Positions 31,352 through 37,984 of a stretch of 37,984 nucleotides of DNA are shown here, piece by piece (the stretch's first letter is position 1; each line of letters starts with the position of its first letter). This DNA comes from SIG607 sp045648445 (GTDB lineage Bacteria > Bacillota > Clostridia > Oscillospirales > Acutalibacteraceae). The stretch is from the NCBI GenBank assembly GCA_045648445.1, contig JAZRNY010000013.1, positions 1-37,984 on the forward strand, written 5' to 3'. The position numbers and the translations under genes were made by a program. Below the pieces are notes generated by a model. It was not told the DNA's origin. It did no database searches and worked only from the letters and a program-made list of their open reading frames with translations.

Positions 31352-32764
31352 ATGCGCAAAACTAAAATAGTGTGTACCATTGGTCCTGCAAGTGAAAGTG
31401 AAGAAATGATTATCGGTCTATGTAAATCGGGTATGAACGTTGCAAGACTTAATTTTTCCCACAATACACACGAAGATCACCAAAGAAGAATTGATATGAT
31501 TAAAAAGGTACGTAACGACCTAAAAATGCCTATTGCGATTATGCTTGACACTAAAGGTCCCGAATATAGAATTAAAACCTTTAAAAATCAAAAAATCACC
31601 CTTAAAGACGGCGATAATTTTATATTTACCACCGATGACATTATTGGTGATGAAACAAGGGTTTCGGTTAACTACAAAAATTTGCCAAATGAACTAACCG
31701 TTGGCAGTACAATTTTATTGAATAACGGACTTTTAACCTTTGAAGTAGTTAAAATTAACGGCGCCGATATTGAATGTAAAGTTTTAATAGGCGGTGAACT
31801 TTCCGATCGAAAGAGCATGAGTTTTCCCGGTAAGGTTATGAAGCAAGAATATCTTTCAGAACAGGATAAAAAGGATATTGCTTTTGGTGTTAAAAACGAA
31901 GTTGATTATATCGCTTGTTCATTTGTTTCTAAAAAGCAAGACCTTATCGATGTGCATAACTATCTTAAAGAACTAAATGCAGATGATATTGAACTGATTG
32001 CAAAAATTGAAAATCAGTCGGGATTCGATAATATTGAAGAAATTTGCAAAGAGTGCGACGGTATTATGATTGCTCGTGGCGATATGGGTGTTGAAATTCC
32101 GTTTAAAATGCTACCTGCAATTCAAAAGAAACTTATTACAAAATGCCGTTTGCTCGGCAAAAGGGTTATTACTGCTACCGAAATGCTTGAGTCTATGATT
32201 ACTAATCCAAGACCAACCAGAGCCGAAATTTCGGATATAGCAAATGCAGTTTATGATGGTACCAGCGCAATAATGCTTTCGGGTGAAACTGCTGCAGGTA
32301 AATATCCTATTGAATCGGTTAAAACTATGGCAGAAATTGCTGAAACTACCGAAAGTTATATTCATTACAATAAACGGTATTACAATGCCTCCTTTGAAAT
32401 TAGGAATTCAGTGGACGCTATTTCTCACTCAACCTGCGGTATGGCAATTGACCTTAATGCAAAGGCGATTATTGCTTGTTCGCTGTCGGGTATGACAGCA
32501 CGAATGGTATCCCGTTTCCGTCCGCCTGTACCTATTATAGGTTTGACTACCGAGGAACGTACTTGGAGAAGACTTGCTTTATCCTGGGGTGTTATACCTG
32601 CTATGTGTGAACGCTTTACTTCTACCGACGTACTTTTTTATACTGCTAAAAAAATTGCAGAAAGTGAACTTGATTTACAAAAGGGTGATAAGATAATTAT
32701 TACCGGTGGCGACACAAACGGAACTTCAGGTAACACAAGTTTATTAAAAATTGAAAACATTTAA
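31352..32764 (+). CDS. pyk: Pyruvate kinase
   Basis: 470 residues, the short form without the extra C-terminal PEP-like domain. Key sites: opening RKTKIVCTIGPASE, IMLDTKGPEYRI, active-site Lys in IAKIENQSGF, metal Glu and Asp in IARGDMGVEIP, and TATEMLESM with RAEISDIANAVYDGTSAIML. It converts PEP and ADP to pyruvate and ATP in glycolysis. It follows nfnB by 15 bases, tying carbon flux to redox balance in one transcript. Confidence 0.97.
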   Translation: MRKTKIVCTIGPASESEEMIIGLCKSGMNVARLNFSHNTHEDHQRRIDMIKKVRNDLKMPIAIMLDTKGPEYRIKTFKNQKITLKDGDNFIFTTDDIIGDETRVSVNYKNLPNELTVGSTILLNNGLLTFEVVKINGADIECKVLIGGELSDRKSMSFPGKVMKQEYLSEQDKKDIAFGVKNEVDYIACSFVSKKQDLIDVHNYLKELNADDIELIAKIENQSGFDNIEEICKECDGIMIARGDMGVEIPFKMLPAIQKKLITKCRLLGKRVITATEMLESMITNPRPTRAEISDIANAVYDGTSAIMLSGETAAGKYPIESVKTMAEIAETTESYIHYNKRYYNASFEIRNSVDAISHSTCGMAIDLNAKAIIACSLSGMTARMVSRFRPPVPIIGLTTEERTWRRLALSWGVIPAMCERFTSTDVLFYTAKKIAESELDLQKGDKIIITGGDTNGTSGNTSLLKIENI

Positions 32765-32770
32765 AATTTA

Positions 32771-32805
32771 AAAGGTTCAAAACGTTAGTTTTGAACCTTT
32801 TTTTT
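32771..32805. terminator. Terminator between pyk and the convergent beta-galactosidase gene
   Basis: AAAGGTTCAAAAC (32771-32783) pairs with GTTTTGAACCTTT (32788-32800) around GTTA; T-run to 32805 on the plus strand. It touches the last codons of the galactosidase gene. Confidence 0.9.
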
Positions 32806-35800
32806 AATATAAATTAATATTACATTCGAGCATACTTACTTTTTGAGGTTCTTTGACGTACACGTGAGTTTTTGAGAGTTTTTCTGTTTTAACGCCAAAG
32901 TCGCTTCTTGAAAGTTTAAGTAATTCTTCTTCATTGTTTTCACTGCATAACATAAAAGCAAAACGGAATTCATGCGCCCTAAGTTCGTAAATTTCTTCTG
33001 GATCGGGTCCACAGGAATGACTGCCGATGCCGCGCATTAAATAGTCAACGTAGAGGTAATTTTCATTTGACTTTTTAAGTTCATTTCTATGTCGCGCTTC
33101 AATTAGATTATCAAGTGAAAAATCGTGATATGAGAAAGAAAAACTATTAGAGCCTATAACCGATAATGCATTTTTAGAGTCGGAAACTTTAAGGAACCGC
33201 GTATCAACTCTTGTACCGCATTCTTGAGGAATATCGTACATAAAATTCATATCTTTAATGTTTTTATGGTACAAACCAAAATTACAGTGTTCGAGTCTAT
33301 CTATGTAACATTCGTCTTCGCCTCGTCCGTACCAAGTTGCATTATTAAACTTATTATTAAGGGTGAAGATTACACCTATTCTTGGTATAGTGGCGGCAAA
33401 TTCGCCATAGGGAAGCCCGTGCATATCAACAAGGATTTTTCCGTCGTTTAATATTTTATAAACGATTTGCAAATCAAAACCGACAAACTTAGATATAGGT
33501 GTCCACTTACCTTTAAAAGATACTTCAATTTCACCGTTTTCGTTGTTTTTAATATTGCTTTCAACCGGGAAAAAATCAAAGTAACGATATAAGCACTTTT
33601 TCCATTTTGTTATCCAGCGTTCAGCCCAATTTACAACACCGTCGTTATCAATAGGAGCACGGTAAATATTAAGTTTCATAGGCTGGTCAAGTATCACTTC
33701 GCCGTCTTTTTCATAATGACAAAGCATACCGTTTTTAAAACTTAGTTTTACGTTGTTTGAAGTTACATTAATTTTGTTTTCAAAATTTTCTACTGTGAAT
33801 TTATCGTATTGCGGTATATAACTTTCTTTTTCTATTTTTTTACCTAAAGATATTTGTTTTTCGGCGATAAGATTTAAATTATCATCTATGAAATTTAAGT
33901 TTAAAAAGTATTCAGCGCCGCTTATAGGTTCATCTATTTTTTTATCAATAGTTAATTTGTAACTTTCAAAGGGTGCAATGGGGGGGAGTTTTAAAATGCC
34001 ACTTCGTACTTCTTTATAGTCTTCGGTTATACTCCACTTTAAAGTAATATAGTCAAGGTTTTTAAAGTCGTTGGTGTTCATTATGAATACGTCTTCATTT
34101 TCGCTATATACGTATGTTGGCGCTAAAACATTTTTACATTCGGTTAAAGAAGGTTTTGGAGTTCCGTCCGACAAACAGTAGCCGTCCATTGAAAAATTAG
34201 ACCAATGATTTATATCGCCAAAGTCACCGCCGTATTTATAAAAAGCGTTTCCGTCTTCATCTTCACTATAAAAACCGTGGTTTTTAAATTCCCATACATA
34301 ACCGCCTGCAACGTGTCGATTTTTGTATACGTAATCCCAAGTATCTTTCATAAGACCAGGTGAATTGCCCATAGCATGACCGTATTCAAGCATCATTATC
34401 GGTTTGCCTTCTATGGTAAAGTCTAAAAATTTAGACATAGTAAAGTATGCTATAAATCTGAAATCGCTAAATTTGGGGTCAAGTCGGTCATCGCCCGTAA
34501 GCATAATTGGTTTTTTGGGGTCTTTTTCTCTTAAATATTTAAAACATTTATGTAAATTTTCGCCATCGCCGTTTTCATTTCCTAAAGTCCAAATTGAAAT
34601 GCAACTTTCGTTTTTATCACGTTCGTACATACGGCTAACTCTGTCAAAATAAGTGTTATACCAGTCGGGATGTTTCGAAAAATAACCCATATCACCGCAT
34701 AGCCATGCACCGTGAGTTTCTATATCCGCTTCATTCATTACATAAATACCAAGTTCGGTACACATTTCATAAAAAGCAGGGTTGTTGGGGTAGTGTGCGC
34801 AACGAATGGCATTCATATTATTGTTTTTTATAAGAAGCAATTCTTTTTCGATTTGCTCAACAGTAATAGCGTGTCCATTTTTTGGATTGTGTTCGTGACG
34901 ATTTATGCCTTTTATAGTTATTTGTTTTCCGTTAAGACAAATTTTGTCGTCAATCATTTCAAATTCAGCAAAACCGATTTTTTTGCTATGTAACTCTAAA
35001 AGTTTTTCGTTTTTAGAAAGGGCAATTGTAAGGTTATAGGTGTTAGGTTCTTCGGCATTCCATTTTTTAGGGTTTAAAAATTCAAAACTTAAAGATACAG
35101 TTTTATCACCTTTAACAGTCTTGCTATAATCGCCAATCGTTACAGTTAAGTTAAGGTTTGATAAATCTTCACCAAATAATGACAAATCAAGATACACGGT
35201 ATTATTTTCGGTTTTAACGTGGTAGTCCCACAAATGTTCTTTATTAAGACAGTAAATCATTACGTCTCTAAAAATACCGCTTGCAAGAAGCATATCTTGA
35301 TTTTCAAGGTATGTTCCGTCGCTATAAGTGAATACCTTGACTGCCAGTAAGTTTTCACCGTCATTTAAAAGATTAGTAACGTCAAATTCAGCGGGAATAC
35401 GGCTGCCTTTTGAAAAACCTACGTATTCGCCGTTAAGATATACGAAAAAAGCGCTGTCTACACCGCCGAAATATAAAATATTACGACCGCTTTTTTTAGC
35501 AACAAAACGTTTTCTATAGTAACCCACTGGATTATGGTTGCCAACGTATGGCGGTACAAACGGAATAGGATATTCAATGTTAGGATAAAGGGGAAGTGAG
35601 TAGCCGTGATATTGCCACATAGAAGGAACGCTTAAATTATCCCAGTTTGTATCATCGTAGTCAATTTTATAAAAATCTTTAATATCGTCTTCCTTGCTGT
35701 AGCTAAATTTAAAAATTCCGTTTAAGTCTAAAATCATTTCAGAATTTAATCGGTTTTTATAGTATACACCTTTACGTAAAGCAGGAATATTAGTTGCGCG

Positions 35801-35866
35801 AGGCAAAAGTCTGTTTTCGTGCGGTATTTTCGGATTATATAATCTTTCGCTTTCAAAAGTTTCCAT
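32804..35866 (-). CDS. lacZ: GH2 beta-galactosidase, LacZ type
   Basis: 1020 residues, as in E. coli LacZ (1024). Domains in order: sugar-binding jelly roll (about 40-215), Ig-like (about 216-315), TIM barrel (about 316-600), second Ig-like and C-terminal beta-sandwich (about 730-1010). Acid/base Glu431 lies in TLGNENGDG and nucleophile Glu494 in MMLEYGHAMGNS; WGRGEDECYIDR-like motif WYGRGEDECYID marks the last domain. No signal peptide. The start has AAGGAG upstream. It is divergent from an AraC gene, its likely regulator. Confidence 0.97.
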   Translation of the reverse strand: METFESERLYNPKIPHENRLLPRATNIPALRKGVYYKNRLNSEMILDLNGIFKFSYSKEDDIKDFYKIDYDDTNWDNLSVPSMWQYHGYSLPLYPNIEYPIPFVPPYVGNHNPVGYYRKRFVAKKSGRNILYFGGVDSAFFVYLNGEYVGFSKGSRIPAEFDVTNLLNDGENLLAVKVFTYSDGTYLENQDMLLASGIFRDVMIYCLNKEHLWDYHVKTENNTVYLDLSLFGEDLSNLNLTVTIGDYSKTVKGDKTVSLSFEFLNPKKWNAEEPNTYNLTIALSKNEKLLELHSKKIGFAEFEMIDDKICLNGKQITIKGINRHEHNPKNGHAITVEQIEKELLLIKNNNMNAIRCAHYPNNPAFYEMCTELGIYVMNEADIETHGAWLCGDMGYFSKHPDWYNTYFDRVSRMYERDKNESCISIWTLGNENGDGENLHKCFKYLREKDPKKPIMLTGDDRLDPKFSDFRFIAYFTMSKFLDFTIEGKPIMMLEYGHAMGNSPGLMKDTWDYVYKNRHVAGGYVWEFKNHGFYSEDEDGNAFYKYGGDFGDINHWSNFSMDGYCLSDGTPKPSLTECKNVLAPTYVYSENEDVFIMNTNDFKNLDYITLKWSITEDYKEVRSGILKLPPIAPFESYKLTIDKKIDEPISGAEYFLNLNFIDDNLNLIAEKQISLGKKIEKESYIPQYDKFTVENFENKINVTSNNVKLSFKNGMLCHYEKDGEVILDQPMKLNIYRAPIDNDGVVNWAERWITKWKKCLYRYFDFFPVESNIKNNENGEIEVSFKGKWTPISKFVGFDLQIVYKILNDGKILVDMHGLPYGEFAATIPRIGVIFTLNNKFNNATWYGRGEDECYIDRLEHCNFGLYHKNIKDMNFMYDIPQECGTRVDTRFLKVSDSKNALSVIGSNSFSFSYHDFSLDNLIEARHRNELKKSNENYLYVDYLMRGIGSHSCGPDPEEIYELRAHEFRFAFMLCSENNEEELLKLSRSDFGVKTEKLSKTHVYVKEPQKVSMLECNINLY

Positions 35867-35887
35867 AAATAATCACTCCTTAAAATG

Positions 35888-35948
35888 CATTTTACCACTT
35901 AAAAACACATTTTACTATTGAAAAATAACGCTATTATATGGTAAAATG
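35888..35948. promoter_or_regulatory. Three 10-bp operator-like motifs between lacZ and araC-type gene
   Basis: CATTTTACCA (35888-35897), CATTTTACTA (35908-35917) and, reversed, TGGTAAAATG (35939-35948). The first two are direct repeats 20 bases apart, two helical turns, and the third is an exact inverted copy of the first. The outer copies overlap the predicted -10 boxes of the two divergent genes. This is a typical layout for AraC-type half-sites. Confidence 0.65.
35918..35947 (+). promoter_or_regulatory. Promoter of the AraC gene at 35969
   Basis: TTGAAA (35918-35923), 18 bases, TAAAAT (35942-35947). The -10 box is inside the third 10-bp motif, so binding there would block it. Confidence 0.6.
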
Positions 35949-35968
35949 ACACTATAGGGGTGAAAGTG

Positions 35969-36733
35969 ATGTACGATATTTACGCTACTGACTTTGCTTT
36001 TGAACAGTGTTCTAAAGATAAACGAGAGATTAATATGTTAATGCCATACGCCGTAATACATTTTGTTTTATCTGGCGAAGGATATATTAACAATAAAAAA
36101 ATAACAAATAATACTGCTTTTATTTCTTCAAAAGAAAATCATATGCATTATTACCCGTCTCGCAAAGACCCTTGGAGTTATATTTACGTCAGAATAAACG
36201 GCGAAGATGTAGAAAAGGCATTTAGTGAGCACAAGTTTAATAAAGGGATTACAGTTTTGGAATTTGATGACAGTAAAACCCTTTATAATCTTCTTTCATT
36301 GTTTGAAAAACTGTCGTATGGAGAAAATAAAAAGGCACAAAAGATAATTGCAAATGCCGTGATGCTTTTGTTTGAAGAAAGTAAATCAACCAAGACGCAT
36401 AGCAGTAAATCAAAAGAACGTATGGAACAAATTAAACGTTATATTGAGGAAAATTATTATAAAAAAATTAAAATTGAGGATGTGGCTAAACATTTCTTTT
36501 TAAACAAAAACTATATGAGAACCTTATTTATTAAAAATATAGGAATATCTCCAAAACAATATTTAAGTAACGTTCGCTTAAAACGTGCTGAACATTTATT
36601 GCTTACCTCAAATGAAAGCATAAAATTAATATCAGGTTCAGTAGGGTATGATGACCCGCTGTTATTTTCTAAAATGTTTAAAGAATATTATAAGTGTTCT
36701 CCTAAGCAGTTTAGAATTAAACACTCAAAATAA
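35969..36733 (+). CDS. AraC-family regulator, likely of lacZ
   Basis: 254 residues from the ATG at 35969, six bases after AGGGGTG; a GTG at 35960 lies in that site. The N-terminal sensor domain (about 1-110) has the small cupin pattern with FISSKENHMHYYPS. Two helix-turn-helix motifs span about 155-253: IEDVAKHFFLNKNYMRTLFI and VGYDDPLLFSKMFKEYYKCS. The direct divergence from lacZ and the shared motif copies between them suggest it controls that gene, probably with a galactoside signal. Confidence 0.92.
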   Translation: MYDIYATDFAFEQCSKDKREINMLMPYAVIHFVLSGEGYINNKKITNNTAFISSKENHMHYYPSRKDPWSYIYVRINGEDVEKAFSEHKFNKGITVLEFDDSKTLYNLLSLFEKLSYGENKKAQKIIANAVMLLFEESKSTKTHSSKSKERMEQIKRYIEENYYKKIKIEDVAKHFFLNKNYMRTLFIKNIGISPKQYLSNVRLKRAEHLLLTSNESIKLISGSVGYDDPLLFSKMFKEYYKCSPKQFRIKHSK

Positions 36734-36765
36734 AAAAATCCAAGATTTTCCTTGGATTTTTATTT
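36734..36765. terminator. Terminator between the two convergent AraC genes
   Basis: AAAAATCCAAG (36734-36744) pairs with CTTGGATTTTT (36751-36761) over ATTTTC, giving T-runs on both strands. Confidence 0.85.
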
Positions 36766-37662
36766 ATAGTTTTCTCTAATAGGAAGTTCATGAAAAAGAG
36801 TGGAACTGTTATTAATTGATCGATATTCTTTTATTCCAAAACCGAAAAACTTTTTGAACTGTTTTCTAAAATAGTTATCATCACAAAAACCGCAATATGA
36901 CGAAACTTTATGTGTCGGAATATTAGAATCTTTTAACAATGTTTCGGCATTATTAAGTCTTACTGATAACAAATAATCCGAAAAATTAATTCCGCCTATT
37001 TCTTTGAAAATTTTGGATAAATAAACGGGGGATATATTTAATTGATTTGAAACCGAGTTAAGAGTTACTTTTTCATTGTAATGTTTTTCAATAATAAATT
37101 TTGCTTTTTTAAAATATATGTTTTTTTGATTTTGGCTTATTTTTTCGTTTTGCTGTAATCTGCTTCGTGTTATATCATCAATTTTTTTAATCAAATCGAA
37201 AAAAGCACTTATAAAATCAATTTTTATATTCTCGCCGTTTTGTGTAGATAAATGTATAATTTTATGAAGGATTTTTGTAATGGTCAGTTCTTCCGATAAA
37301 GAAAGGTTCGGTAAAAAAACAGGCAATAGTAAGTAGGAAAAATTCTTAGCATCTGCACCGGTAAAATCGCTTGGTAACGCTTTGAAATCGGAAATTGTAG
37401 CCGATACGGTTATAATGTTAATTACTTCTCCTGATTTACAAATCGACTTTAAAGGTGTATCTGTAATTATGCAACCTAAATTATTGTTTTTTAATTTAAA
37501 CCATTGGTTATTATAAAATATTGACTTTTCATTAAATTTGCTAAAAGATATTTCAATTTGGTCTTTTTTATTGCTGTTTACCCACATATAATCGTCTACA
37601 TTAGTTTCGAGGGCCCATACTAAATTAGGCAAACTGTTAATGTTAACTTTATAACCAAGCAT
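36760..37662 (-). CDS. AraC-family regulator with divergent N-domain
   Basis: 300 residues. The N-terminal 170 residues form a sensor region I do not recognise, with a VWALETNVDDYMWVN opening. The C-terminal helix-turn-helix pair is clear (about 190-285: LNSVSNQLNISPVYLSKIFK and VSSYCGFCDDNYFRKQFKKF). AAAGGTGGTGA precedes the ATG. No target gene is adjacent inside the window except possibly beyond the right edge. It is convergent with the lacZ-linked AraC gene. Confidence 0.9.
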   Translation of the reverse strand: MLGYKVNINSLPNLVWALETNVDDYMWVNSNKKDQIEISFSKFNEKSIFYNNQWFKLKNNNLGCIITDTPLKSICKSGEVINIITVSATISDFKALPSDFTGADAKNFSYLLLPVFLPNLSLSEELTITKILHKIIHLSTQNGENIKIDFISAFFDLIKKIDDITRSRLQQNEKISQNQKNIYFKKAKFIIEKHYNEKVTLNSVSNQLNISPVYLSKIFKEIGGINFSDYLLSVRLNNAETLLKDSNIPTHKVSSYCGFCDDNYFRKQFKKFFGFGIKEYRSINNSSTLFHELPIRENYK

Positions 37663-37682
37663 TGTTATTCACCACCTTTATA

Positions 37683-37711
37683 AGTATACTTTAAAATTTT
37701 TAAAAATACAA
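37683..37711 (-). promoter_or_regulatory. Promoter of the last AraC gene
   Basis: On the minus strand TTGTAT (37711-37706), 17 bases, TATACT (37688-37683). Confidence 0.65.
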
Positions 37712-37765
37712 TAAGATTTTACCCTAAAGATTAAAATATTACCTTTATTGTTTAGCGCGGTTTTA

Positions 37766-37984
37766 TTATAATGATTATGTTGATGTCGAAACAAGGCAAT
37801 GCCTTATTTCGACTGCGAATTCTTTGAATTCGCAAACAATTACCAAGGGTAATTGAACATATTCATTGCAATGATATCGAAGTTGCAAAATAACGTTTTA
37901 AGACGTTTTTTGCAACATAGAGCCGATTTTATCGGCTTCGTCGAGAAATTCAATCAATTTCTCGACATTCGATAGTCATTATAA
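37766..37984. repeat. Seven packed hairpins inside terminal inverted repeats
   Basis: The 9-mer TTATAATGA (37766-37774) is exactly complementary to TCATTATAA (37976-37984). Between them are hairpins at 37785-37813 (13 paired bases, one mismatch), 37814-37834 (9 bp, 3-base loop), 37837-37855 (8 bp), 37859-37877 (one bulge), 37882-37916 (9 + 5 bp), 37921-37937 (7 bp) and 37941-37965 (10 bp). Nearly every base is paired and the gaps are 0-5 bases. It looks like a small non-coding mobile or structured element. It may run on past the window end. Confidence 0.8.

Overview
The window looks like a piece of a low-GC, spore-forming Firmicute of class Clostridia, probably an anaerobic gut or rumen member of the Oscillospirales or a relative. 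The grounds are three endospore genes (sigG, ylmC/ymxH-like, spoIVB), AT-rich codon use, strong AGGAGG-type ribosome sites, an electron-bifurcating NfnAB pair, a glycyl-radical activating enzyme and several plant or host glycan hydrolases. The lineage is inferred from gene content only. No tRNA, rRNA, intact transposase or CRISPR array was seen.

Layout. Positions 1-3938 (minus strand) hold a cut-off hypothetical gene, an array of very small hairpins, and a two-gene unit of a lactate-permease-family transporter and a clan-A (GH5-like) glycosidase, behind a strong promoter. Positions 4196-19172 (plus strand) are a long housekeeping run: rpsU, a YqeG-type phosphatase, an endonuclease IV-like TIM barrel, an Xaa-Pro peptidase, efp, a zinc-ribbon protein, ispD-ispF, an rsuA-type pseudouridine synthase, an orphan MsmK/UgpC-type sugar ATPase, a CdaR/PucR-type regulator, ftsE-ftsX, an EnvC/PcsB-like M23 protein, a VanZ-like protein, a coiled-coil protein, sigG, ylmC and spoIVB. 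The division genes run almost without gaps into the sporulation genes. A large inverted repeat surrounds the sigG ribosome site, and sigG has no clear standard start codon.

Positions 19200-25210 are an accessory island. One arm (minus strand) encodes an XRE-like DNA-binding protein, a zinc-ribbon/membrane/leucine-rich-repeat protein and a small Ser/Thr kinase with a degenerate N-lobe. The divergent arm encodes a membrane protein, three lipoproteins and another small membrane protein. A perfect palindrome lies between the two divergent promoters. The island ends in a 23-codon remnant of a second spoIVB-like gene, so it is bracketed by an intact spoIVB and a spoIVB scrap.

Positions 25300-37662 are mostly carbohydrate and redox metabolism: a GH28-type pectinase-like enzyme with a convergent AraC regulator; an intact glycyl-radical activase followed by a wrecked locus in which the start of a glycyl-radical enzyme is joined to the end of a sedoheptulokinase-like gene; nfnA-nfnB-pyk under a good promoter; a full-length GH2 beta-galactosidase divergent from an AraC regulator, with three copies of a 10-bp motif between them; and a third AraC gene. 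The last 220 bases are seven tightly packed hairpins inside near-terminal inverted repeats.

Taken together, the metabolic genes suggest a sugar-fermenting anaerobe that takes up or exports lactate or a similar acid, cuts galactosides, pectin and perhaps mannans, and balances NADH, NADPH and ferredoxin through NfnAB. The least explained parts are the kinase/LRR/XRE plus lipoprotein island, the two hairpin elements at the window edges and the sigG leader.
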